Shown here: piece after piece, positions 9,012-17,029 of the stretch
Numbering within the stretch: position 1 is the stretch's first letter
Layout of the letters: each line of letters opens with the position of its first letter
Assembly (NCBI GenBank): GCA_041649955.1
Contig: JBAZMD010000014.1
Span: 1-21,088 of the forward strand
DNA length: 21,088 bases
Direction of reading: 5' to 3'
DNA from: JAQUPP01 sp041649955
GTDB taxonomy: Bacteria > Patescibacteriota > Patescibacteriia > UBA2591 > JAQUPP01
The notes under the pieces: model-generated
Database searches by the model: none
What the model was told of the DNA's origin: nothing
What the model saw: only the letters and a program-made list of their open reading frames with translations
Made by a program: the position numbers and the translations under genes

Positions 9012-9050
9012 TTATTTTTGACAACCAGAGCAATAATATGTTCCCCCTAA
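9012..9050 (-). pseudogene. Fossil of a second mutM 3' end (zinc-finger tail)
   Basis: Right after the Nudix stop, in the same frame, the minus strand reads LGGTYYCSGCQK and a TAA stop (9012-9014). The functional mutM 470 nt upstream ends GRGTYYCPSCQK-stop. The two DNA tails agree at most positions over about 33 nt and differ mainly at third positions. This is too short to be a gene. It is best read as the remaining end of a duplicated or displaced mutM-type gene, with the Nudix gene placed in between. Confidence 0.6.
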
Positions 9051-9056
9051 TAAAAA

Positions 9057-9470
9057 TTAATTACTCTCTGAAAAATTTTCAGAAAATTTTATCAAACTAT
9101 TTTTAATATTTTGTTTGTCTACTTTTTTTATTGCTTCTGGGATAGGCAACCAACAATATTCTGTGTGTTCAGAACTCAATATTACCTTATCAGTAAAAAC
9201 TTCAGCTGAATATACCAATTCAACAACAGTATAATCTTTCTTTTCCCAGGAGAACCTATGTATTTCTTCTGAAAAATTGGCTTCTTTAATACCAATTTCC
9301 TCTTCCAATTCTCTCGCCCTAGACTCAATAATCGACTCATTTAATTCCAATGTGCCGGTTACTGTTTGCCAAAAACCGCCATCTTCTAAATTTCTTTTGA
9401 TTAATAGAACCTTTATACCATCGTCATTTCTGTAAACTATTGTTTGAATTTTAATTGGTAATTCACGCAT
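9057..9470 (-). CDS. Nudix hydrolase, NudB-like
   Basis: 137 residues with a complete Nudix box at residues 39-61: 'GTLELNESIIESRARELEEEIGI', fitting GX5EX7REUXEEXGU, with Glu57 and Glu58 in the metal-binding positions. The stretch 'GGFWQTVTGTLE' just before it resembles dihydroneopterin triphosphate pyrophosphatase (NudB, folate synthesis), which has 'FWQSVTGS'. Substrate assignment is therefore tentative; other nucleotide or cap-like substrates are possible. It lies 15 nt after mutM on the same strand, so the pair is co-transcribed, perhaps in nucleotide-pool or oxidative-damage sanitation. The fossil mutM tail follows its stop in frame. Confidence 0.85.
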   Translation of the reverse strand: MRELPIKIQTIVYRNDDGIKVLLIKRNLEDGGFWQTVTGTLELNESIIESRARELEEEIGIKEANFSEEIHRFSWEKKDYTVVELVYSAEVFTDKVILSSEHTEYCWLPIPEAIKKVDKQNIKNSLIKFSENFSESN

Positions 9471-9485
9471 ATTTATTTTTAATTA

Positions 9486-10322
9486 TTATTTCTGGCAACT
9501 AGGACAATAATACGTACCCCGACCAGCTAAAACCATTTTTTCTACTTTACTTTTACAACGAAAACATTTTAAATTTTCACGGCCATAAACTTTGAGTCGT
9601 GAAACATAAGTTCCTTTTTCCCCGCTCGCGTCAACATAATTTTCAACCGAACTGCCTTTGTGTTTAATCGCTTGTTTTAAAATACTGATCAGGCAATGAT
9701 ATAAATTTTTTATTTCCTTATCGGATAAACTTTTGACTGTTCGGATTGGTGAAATTTTGGCGCAAAAACAAGCTTCTTGAGCGTAAATATTACCAATGCC
9801 GGCGATAAAAGATTGGTCCATTAACAACGGCTTAATTTTTAATTTTGATTTTTTAAGTAAAATTTCTTGAAATTTTTTTAGAGTAAAATCTTTCTCCAGC
9901 GGTTCCGGACCGTATTTTTCTTGTTCAAATATTTTTTCCAAGTCAGCTGTTTTGACCAATTTAACATAGCCGAATTGTCGTAAATCATTATAAATTAGCG
10001 CGCTTTTATCAGAGAAGTAATAAATAATATGCGTATATTTTTGATGTTCCATGTTATCTGCTCCATGTTTCATGAATATCAATTGTCCGGTTAATTTTAA
10101 ATGAATCAATAATGAATAGCCGTTTGAAATTCTGATAATTAAAAGTTTTGCCCGGCGCGAAATATCCTGAATAGTCGCGTTTTTTAATTTATTTTTAAAA
10201 TTAATGGCCGATACGCCCTTAATTAATTTAGCCAGCCGAATTTCCACTTTTACTATTTTTTTGCCGATAATTTTATCAGCCAATTGATTTTTAATTGTTT
10301 CAACTTCCGGTAATTCAGGCAT
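9486..10322 (-). CDS. mutM: Formamidopyrimidine-DNA glycosylase (MutM/Fpg)
   Basis: 278 residues, the usual length. The N-terminus MPELPEVETI supplies the catalytic Pro (after Met removal) and Glu of this base-excision repair enzyme, which removes 8-oxoguanine and formamidopyrimidines and nicks the strand. The beta-hairpin lysine is in 'SRRAKLLIIRI' (about residue 58). The helix-two-turn-helix has 'MDQSFIAGIGNIYAQEACF'. The C-terminal zinc finger is 'CFRCKSKVEKMVLAGRGTYYCPSC' (residues about 253-276), with four cysteines. All key residues are present. It is followed by the Nudix gene after 15 nt. Confidence 0.96.
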   Translation of the reverse strand: MPELPEVETIKNQLADKIIGKKIVKVEIRLAKLIKGVSAINFKNKLKNATIQDISRRAKLLIIRISNGYSLLIHLKLTGQLIFMKHGADNMEHQKYTHIIYYFSDKSALIYNDLRQFGYVKLVKTADLEKIFEQEKYGPEPLEKDFTLKKFQEILLKKSKLKIKPLLMDQSFIAGIGNIYAQEACFCAKISPIRTVKSLSDKEIKNLYHCLISILKQAIKHKGSSVENYVDASGEKGTYVSRLKVYGRENLKCFRCKSKVEKMVLAGRGTYYCPSCQK

Positions 10323-10338
10323 AAAAAAAATTATAAAA

Positions 10339-11247
10339 TTAAAATTTCAACAAATACGCACCAAAAAACATCAATAAAATAAAAAATATTTTTTGCAATA
10401 TAATTTTTTTTCTCAAATCTTCTTTAATCAAATGAGGAAAAAATAATGTAAGTCCAATTCCAATTAAAAATGCAAAAAGAGGCTGAAATCCATTAATTAC
10501 CCATACTAACGCCAAAGGAGCCAGCAATGTCGCAAAAGTAAAAATAATCATTGCCACAATATTTAAAATTTCATTTACCGCATTTAAAGCGATTATGGAA
10601 CCGCTGTTTTTCTTAAAGGACAATATAAAATCTCTTCTGTAAGATTTTACAAAAATCAATAAAATCAATCCGAAAATGATAAATCCCAAATACTGCCAAA
10701 AACTTACTGTCCAAAAATCAAGTTTGATCGCGAAAAATTTGAAAAAAAGATAATTTAAAGCCACGATAAAAGAAGCAAGTAATTGCAAAAATAAAACATC
10801 TTTTGTTAAATGAATTTTTTTATCTTTAAATTTTAAAGAAATACCCACTGCTCCTAAAATTATCAATAATGAACCGATGATTTGCATCCCGGAAAGAGTT
10901 TCTTTCAAAATAAAAAAAGCGAGAAAGTAAGAAAATACCGGAATTGTCTGAAATATGGGCACGACCACGGAAGTATCCGCCTTACTTAACGCTTTAAAAT
11001 AAGGAAACAAGTAAATTATATAAAGAGAACTGTTTAAAATTATAAAAATAGATGTTGTCCAGTTTAAAGATAAAACTCTCGGATTAAAAAAAGCGATTAA
11101 AATCGCAACCGGTAATCCAATTAAAGAAGAATATATGACAAGAGTTCCGATGCTTGATTTAAAATATTTTGAAATCAAAAATTTCTCTATGAAACAGGTA
11201 ATTGTCCAAAGCAATGGCGACAAAATAGCAATAAATAACCAATTCAT
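10339..11247 (-). CDS. EamA/DMT-family transporter
   Basis: 302 residues from the ATG at 11245-11247; a TTG five codons upstream is a weaker option. The protein has ten predicted membrane helices in two five-helix repeats, typical of the drug/metabolite transporter superfamily. The first repeat ends with 'VVVPIFQTIPVFSYFLAFFILKETLSG', here split as VVVPIFQTIPVFSYF and LAFFILKETLSG, a characteristic EamA segment, then 'LLIILGAVGISL'. In the second repeat the matching segment is 'PLALVWVINGFQPLFAFLIG'. The substrate is unknown. It stops 16 nt before mutM and starts near the interrupted tRNA. Confidence 0.8.
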   Translation of the reverse strand: MNWLFIAILSPLLWTITCFIEKFLISKYFKSSIGTLVIYSSLIGLPVAILIAFFNPRVLSLNWTTSIFIILNSSLYIIYLFPYFKALSKADTSVVVPIFQTIPVFSYFLAFFILKETLSGMQIIGSLLIILGAVGISLKFKDKKIHLTKDVLFLQLLASFIVALNYLFFKFFAIKLDFWTVSFWQYLGFIIFGLILLIFVKSYRRDFILSFKKNSGSIIALNAVNEILNIVAMIIFTFATLLAPLALVWVINGFQPLFAFLIGIGLTLFFPHLIKEDLRKKIILQKIFFILLMFFGAYLLKF

Positions 11248-11311
11248 AAATAACAAGGTCAAGTTTTAAACTTTGGTGGGCGCACTAGAAATCGAACCTA
11301 ATGGGGGGTCT

Positions 11312-11424
11312 CCCGCCCTAATTTTGGGTGATAAATGGGCGATTCAGGATTCGAACCTGAGACCTCTATCGTGTGAGGATAGCGCTCTAACCAACTGAGC
11401 TAATCGCCCAAAATTTTGGGCGGG
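11312..11424. repeat. CCCGCCC inverted repeat enclosing tRNA-Val
   Basis: CCCGCCCTAATTTT (11312-11325) faces AAAATTTTGGGCGGG (11410-11424). The arms match except for one indel/mismatch and flank the tRNA-Val gene. The outer seven bases equal those of the inverted repeats at 12919-12991 and 14281-14315. Confidence 0.5.
11336..11409 (-). tRNA. tRNA-Val (anticodon CAC)
   Basis: A complete cloverleaf on the minus strand: acceptor GGGCGAT/ATCGCCC, D-stem GCTC/GAGC, anticodon stem CTATC/GATAG with loop CTCACAC (anticodon CAC at 11373-11375, reading GUG), variable loop AGGTC, T-arm TCAGG-TTCGAAT-CCTGA, and discriminator A. CCA is not encoded, unlike tRNA-Pro and the split tRNA. It is nested between the two halves of another tRNA. 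Confidence 0.95.
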
Positions 11425-11488
11425 CTGTTTTTACCATTAAACTATGCGCCCGAATTACCAAAATTCTTAAAATTTACGAGATTGAAAA

Positions 11489-11640
11489 GCGAAGAAAATT
11501 TTATTAGAATTTTGAGTACCCTGTTAAATAATTTCGCCAAAGGCGAAATTGCCGCAAAAGCGGCATTTAACAGGGTAAGGGTTTTGTTGCTGCTTAGACT
11601 GCTCCGCCAGCTGGCGGATCGCCTTCGCAGACAAAATCCC

Positions 11641-11643
<3 letters not shown>
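11489..11643 (-). repeat. Composite structured element, copy A (3' of pilC)
   Basis: In transcript direction, module 1 starts on the pilC stop. It has helix AAGGG (11577-11581) / CCCTT (11638-11642), bulged base 11637, helix TTTTGT (11582-11587) / ACAAAA (11631-11636), a 2-nt bulge, then CTGC (11590-11593) / GCAG (11627-11630), with a perfect 16-nt palindrome TCCGCCAGCTGGCGGA (11603-11618) inside. Module 2 is a gapless three-way junction: 13-bp TACCCTGTTAAAT (11517-11529) / 11565-11577, 9-bp hairpin 11530-11550 and 5-bp hairpin 11551-11564. Module 3 is AAAATT (11495-11500) / AATTTT (11508-11513). Copies B and C share this order. Confidence 0.7.
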
Positions 11644-12858
<1,215 letters not shown>

Positions 12859-12888
12859 AGCAAAATTGTTTAAAAATTTAAGTTGAAA

Positions 12889-13055
12889 ACGCAAAATTTT
12901 TAATTACAATTTTGCGTACCCGCCCAGATTTTTGGACTATTAAAAAATTAAAGTATTATCTTCCAAAAAAATGTCCAAAAACTTGGGCGGGTAACGATTT
13001 TGTTTCTGAATTTTCGGCGTCTTTCAGACTTGAAAATATCAGACAAAATACGTTA
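12889..13055 (-). repeat. Composite structured element, copy B (3' of the pilT-like gene)
   Basis: Module 1 is helix TAACG (12992-12996) / CGTTA (13051-13055, containing the stop codon), bulged base 13050, ATTTTGT (12997-13003) / ACAAAAT (13043-13049), a 2-nt bulge (13004-13005) and CTGA (13006-13009) / TCAG (13039-13042). Module 2 pairs 12917-12937 with 12973-12993: 21 positions, one A-C mismatch and one G-U. Module 3 is ACGCAAAATT (12889-12898) / AATTTTGCGT (12908-12917), a perfect 10-bp stem. It fills nearly the whole gap before pilC. Confidence 0.7.
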
Positions 13056-14129
13056 TCTTCTTAATAACGATTTTAACATTTCTTCATCAACGCAATTTTT
13101 AATCGCATCTTCAAGTGAAATTTTACCGGAAGTCACCAAATCGGCCAAATATCTATCCATGGAAACCGATTTTGTATCTTCGCCTGTTTGCAAAAAAGTT
13201 GACAATTGATGGAGCTTGCCTTCGGCAATAATGGTCTTAACGCTGGGCGGAGCGGATAAAACTTCAAGAGCCCTTATTCTCCCACCGCCGACTTTAGGCA
13301 CAAGTCTGGTAGCGATAATACCGGCCAAATTTTCACTAAGAAAATATCTGATATTTTCTTCTTCGCTGGTCGGGAAAAAATGAAGTATTCTTTTGATTGT
13401 CTGAATTGACGAGCCCGTATCCATAATGGCGAATATTAAAGTACCGGCCTCGGCAAGAGCGAAAAGTTCTTCCATTGTTGCGGCATTTTTAATTTGAGAA
13501 ACCATTACTACGTCAACATGACCTCTCTCTCTGATAAAATCTAATCCTTTTTCAAAAGACAAAACATCGCGGCCGACTTCTCTCTGTTCAATTATACTCT
13601 TAACGCCGACCAAATTATATTTAATCGGCTTTTCCAGAGTGGCGATATATTTATTTTGATTTTTATTGATATTATCAATCAACGAAGTTACTAAACTGAA
13701 TCTCCCTGAATCGTGAGGACCGGCAATAAAAACAATTCCCTTTGATAAATTGGTGAAATCTTGAACCATTTTCGGCAATTCAATTTTTTCCAGATCAAGA
13801 GCTTCCTGAGACAATAATTTCAGACAAATCGCCGGAGTGTTTTTTTGGTAATAAACATGAATCTGAACCGATCCGAGTTTTCCGATTTCTTTAACGGTTA
13901 TTATCTGCTTTTTTTCTTGGAGCTCGCTCTGTTCTTTATTGTCCAAAACGGCGGAAATGACATCGCTGATGAAAGAAGCGGCTAAAATATTTTCTCCGCT
14001 CAGCGGCTGTATTTTTCCGTCAAGATTAATAAAGGGAATTTGCGCGTTAATTAAATAAATTTCCGAAACCTTTTTCTCGGCCGCGGAAACGCAAATGCGA
14101 TTTAAAATCATTTCTGTTTGAGTATACAT
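13053..14129 (-). CDS. PilT-like protein with all ATPase motifs degenerate
   Basis: 358 residues that follow PilT end to end, including 'EQREVGRDVLSF', 'RILHFFPTSEEENIRYFLSENLAGI' (split RILHFFPTSEEE, NIRYFLSENLAGI) and 'KVGGGRIRALEVLSAPPSVKTII'. The catalytic motifs are altered. Walker A 'GPTGSGKST' is 'GPHDSGRFS' (137-145; Lys to Arg143, Ser to Phe144). The Asp box 'TIEDPIEF' is 'TLEKPIKY' (164-171). Walker B 'VGEMRD' is 'VSQIKN' (210-215). The His box 'GHLVFGTLHT' is 'GTLIFAIMDT' (229-238). The frame is intact and the fold core conserved, so it is probably a functional non-ATPase paralogue rather than a pseudogene. It may be a regulator or hetero-hexamer partner of PilB or a true PilT elsewhere. 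Confidence 0.85.
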   Translation of the reverse strand: MYTQTEMILNRICVSAAEKKVSEIYLINAQIPFINLDGKIQPLSGENILAASFISDVISAVLDNKEQSELQEKKQIITVKEIGKLGSVQIHVYYQKNTPAICLKLLSQEALDLEKIELPKMVQDFTNLSKGIVFIAGPHDSGRFSLVTSLIDNINKNQNKYIATLEKPIKYNLVGVKSIIEQREVGRDVLSFEKGLDFIRERGHVDVVMVSQIKNAATMEELFALAEAGTLIFAIMDTGSSIQTIKRILHFFPTSEEENIRYFLSENLAGIIATRLVPKVGGGRIRALEVLSAPPSVKTIIAEGKLHQLSTFLQTGEDTKSVSMDRYLADLVTSGKISLEDAIKNCVDEEMLKSLLRR

Positions 14130-14180
14130 ACCAAATTTTTTAAAATTTTTAAATTATTTATAAAGATTATTAAATCTGTG

Positions 14181-14248
14181 TTGCCTGCTCCGCCAGCTGG
14201 CGGATCGGAAAAGAAAATAAATTTTCTTTTCCCTCGCTCGCTTGGCAA
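14181..14248. repeat. Branched palindromic element in the pilT-like leader
   Basis: TTGCC (14181-14185) / GGCAA (14244-14248) encloses two hairpins: the palindrome TCCGCCAGCTGGCGGA (14189-14204) and a 12-bp stem GGAAAAGAAAAT (14207-14218) / ATTTTCTTTTCC (14221-14232). Positions 14185-14207 are identical over 23 nt to 11599-11621 in copy A. Confidence 0.6.
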
Positions 14249-14252
14249 TAAT

Positions 14253-14362
14253 GCGAAAAATTTTACTAAAAATTTGAGTACCCGCCCAAGTTTTTTATTA
14301 AAAAATCTGGGCGGGCAAAGGTTTTGTAGCTCCGACTTAACGTCCGGAGACAAAACTCTTTA
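14253..14362 (-). repeat. Composite structured element, copy C (3' of pilB)
   Basis: Module 1 is helix AAAG (14317-14320) / CTTT (14358-14361, overlapping the pilB stop), bulged base 14357, GTTTTGT (14321-14327) / ACAAAAC (14350-14356), a 2-nt bulge (14328-14329) and CTCCG (14330-14334) / CGGAG (14345-14349). Module 2 is CCCGCCCA (14281-14288) / TGGGCGGG (14308-14315), continued by a T-run/A-run after an A-C mismatch and a G-U pair. Module 3 is an AT hairpin, 14258-14264 / 14269-14275. It is the same order as copies A and B, and the shortest copy. Confidence 0.7.
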
Positions 14363-16105
14363 CTCCCTTGCCACTCTTAGAACTTCTTCAATAGTGGTCT
14401 CCCCTTTTAAAGTTTTAATATAACCGTCTTGAATCATACTAATCATTTTTTGTCTTTTAAATTCAGCTTTTACATCATCAATTTTACAGCCTCTGACAAT
14501 AATATCTTTCATTTGATCGGTAATTTCCAATGCTTCAAAAATAGCGATTCTGCCTTTATATCCTTCCTGCCCGCATCTTGTGCAGCCCTTGCTGTGATAA
14601 ATAGCGAGATGGCCGGTTTTTTTATCTCTGAATTTTTCCACATCTATGTCTTCCACGTCTTTTAACGCGTTTTCAATATCTTTTTCCACTCCCGCTGGCG
14701 GGATAATGGGCTCAGCGCAATAAGGACACATTTTTCTGACCAATCGCTGAGCTAAAACTATATTCAGAGAAGAAGCAACTAAAAATGGTTCTATTTTCAT
14801 ATCAATCAAACGAGGTATAGCACCCATAGCGTCATTGGTATGCAAAGTGGAAAGCACAATATGACCAGTCAAAGCGGCATGCGTAGCCAATTCAGCAGTT
14901 TCATTATCGCGGACTTCGCCAACCATGATAACATTTGGATCTTGTCTGACCACGGAACGAAGACCGGTGGCAAAAGTATAACCTATCTCGGGTTGAATTT
15001 GACTTTGATTGACTCCTTTTAAAACATATTCAACCGGATCTTCCAAGGTAACAACATTGACCCCGGGTTGATTTAAAACTTTTAAAATAGCATAAAGAGT
15101 GGTGGTTTTACCAGAACCGGTCGGACCGGTAGCCAAAACCATGCCATGAGGTCTGAGTAAATTTTTATTGATTATTTCAAGTTCTCTTCCCCAAAAACCG
15201 AGATCTTGCAAATCAAAAATCTTTTTAGTGGGGTCTAAAATTCTGATAACTGTTTTTTCTTGTCCCAATAACGGCAAGATTGAAACTCTTAAATCTATTT
15301 GGCGTTTTGAAACTATAACTCTGATGCGGCCGTCTTGTGGAATACGCGTTTCATCCAATTTTAAATTTGCCATTACCTTGACGCGGGAAATAATTGCTGA
15401 ATGAAGATGTCCGGGCAACAATGCCACTTCTCTTAAAACGCCGTCAATTCTGTAACGAATTCTGGTTTGATCGCCCAGCGGTTCAATATGAACATCAGAT
15501 GCGTCATTATCAACCGCGTATTTTAAAATGGAAGCCACAAGCTTGGCGATTGGAGCCATTTTGGAAATTTCTTCAAGCCCTATATCAGCAATGGATTTTC
15601 CGGCTTTAATAATCGGAGCAAAACGATCTTCGGCCGCGCCGACAGCTTCTTCCACTTCAACACTGAGTCCGCCATATTGAGTTAAAATATTTTTAAAACC
15701 CGAAAGAGTGATGGCATAATATTCAACTTTTAAATTTTTTTGGCGAGCAATAAATTCAATCGCTTCCCTGCCCTTAAAATCACCCGGATCAAGCATGGCC
15801 ACTTTCAATGTATCGCCTTCTTTGGCAAAAGATACAACATGATAATTTTCGGCTGTTTCTTTGGGTAAAATTTCCAAAATTTTTCTATCAATAACCAAAC
15901 TGTATAAATTAGCAACAGGCACGGCAAAAATTTGCCCCCTTGCCCATGCTATATCTTCTTCGGAAATCACCTTTTTATGTTCAAGAAGCGTGTCGGGCGT
16001 ACTTTGCGTCTTTTCCGCTTCGGCTAAAAGTTCATTATAATAATCTTTGGTTAATTTTCCGTGCTCCAAAAGATATTTGACAATTGTATTTTGGCCTTCA
16101 AGCAT
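14360..16105 (-). CDS. pilB: Type IV pilus extension ATPase PilB
   Basis: 581 residues. An N-terminal MshEN-type domain (about 1-150) precedes the secretion ATPase core. All motifs are canonical: Walker A 'GPTGSGKTT' (327-335), Asp box 'TLEDPVEYV' (353-361), 'RQDPNVIMVGEVRD' (387-400) with Walker B, and His box 'GHIVLSTLHTND' (414-425). A tetracysteine zinc site is formed by Cys460/Cys463 and Cys508/Cys511, typical of PilB and absent from PilT. The start ATG (16103-16105) gives a normal N-terminus and is preceded by TACTACTGGG, nearly identical to the rarA start region. It lies 48 nt after the small membrane protein gene. Copy C of the structured element begins on its stop codon. Confidence 0.96.
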   Translation of the reverse strand: MLEGQNTIVKYLLEHGKLTKDYYNELLAEAEKTQSTPDTLLEHKKVISEEDIAWARGQIFAVPVANLYSLVIDRKILEILPKETAENYHVVSFAKEGDTLKVAMLDPGDFKGREAIEFIARQKNLKVEYYAITLSGFKNILTQYGGLSVEVEEAVGAAEDRFAPIIKAGKSIADIGLEEISKMAPIAKLVASILKYAVDNDASDVHIEPLGDQTRIRYRIDGVLREVALLPGHLHSAIISRVKVMANLKLDETRIPQDGRIRVIVSKRQIDLRVSILPLLGQEKTVIRILDPTKKIFDLQDLGFWGRELEIINKNLLRPHGMVLATGPTGSGKTTTLYAILKVLNQPGVNVVTLEDPVEYVLKGVNQSQIQPEIGYTFATGLRSVVRQDPNVIMVGEVRDNETAELATHAALTGHIVLSTLHTNDAMGAIPRLIDMKIEPFLVASSLNIVLAQRLVRKMCPYCAEPIIPPAGVEKDIENALKDVEDIDVEKFRDKKTGHLAIYHSKGCTRCGQEGYKGRIAIFEALEITDQMKDIIVRGCKIDDVKAEFKRQKMISMIQDGYIKTLKGETTIEEVLRVARE

Positions 16106-16153
16106 ACCCAGTAGTAAAAATTTAAAATTTAATAATTATAGTAAATATTGCGA

Positions 16154-16456
16154 TTATTTTACTTCTTTTTTGGGAAAAGGCATAAAAGGATTGACCTTGC
16201 CTTTTTCCAATACTTTAACCGGTTCAAAAAATGCTTGAATATAGCGCATTTCCTTGAATTTCGGATTTTCTAAAATATTTTCAATCTTATCAACCGAAGG
16301 AATAGGGACTGATAAATATGTTAGATTATTTGTAACGGGAATATTTACGGAAGCCTTAGGAGTTTTAATGTATTTTATCAAAATAAAACCTATGGCTAAA
16401 ATAATAAGCACCAAGAGTATGATTAATCCGATCATTTTTTTATTAATATTCGGCAT
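16154..16456 (-). CDS. Small single-pass membrane protein of the pilus operon (PilP position)
   Basis: 100 residues: a short basic N-terminus, one membrane helix (about 9-29, 'IGLIILLVLIILAIGFILI'), and a short periplasmic part ending 'EKGKVNPFMPFPKKEVK'. The 'NPFMPF' tail recalls the conserved 'DPFxP' segment of PilP, which interacts with PilN/PilO. However, the protein lacks a lipobox and the PilP beta domain. Its place directly after pilO (10-nt gap) and before pilB is the PilP slot of the classical pilMNOP order. Role as a reduced PilP analogue is inference. Confidence 0.7.
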   Translation of the reverse strand: MPNINKKMIGLIILLVLIILAIGFILIKYIKTPKASVNIPVTNNLTYLSVPIPSVDKIENILENPKFKEMRYIQAFFEPVKVLEKGKVNPFMPFPKKEVK

Positions 16457-16466
16457 TGGTTTTAAA

Positions 16467-17027
<561 letters not shown>

Positions 17028-17029
17028 AT

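Larger units (their letters stand above)
11274..11451 (-). pseudogene. tRNA gene split into two halves around tRNA-Val
   Basis: The 5' half (11425-11451) reads GGGCGCA, TA, then a D-arm GTTT-AATGGTAA-AAAC. The 3' half (11274-11301) gives a T-arm TTAGG-TTCGATT-TCTAG, acceptor TGCGCCC, A and an encoded CCA. The two acceptor strands (11445-11451 and 11278-11284) match at 7 of 7 pairs. Between them lie tRNA-Val and a CCCGCCC inverted repeat. No valid anticodon arm can be built from the flanks, and the T-stem has two G-U pairs. The D-arm is Gly- or Trp-like, but identity is undetermined. It may be a disrupted pseudogene or an intron-type split gene. Confidence 0.5.

Noticed and set aside
12917..12993. 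Ordinary intrinsic terminator between the pilT-like gene and pilC
   Set aside because: The stem is very strong, but no T-tract follows on the transcribed strand and pilC downstream needs the transcript.
13053..14129. Calling the pilT-like gene a pseudogene
   Set aside because: The full-length frame is uninterrupted and non-catalytic PilT regions are conserved, so a functional non-ATPase is more likely.
14118..14423. Plus- and minus-strand frames over the pilB/pilT-like gap
   Set aside because: They are readings of the hairpin elements (for example PAPPAGG from the TCCGCCAGCTGGCGGA palindrome) and have no independent support.
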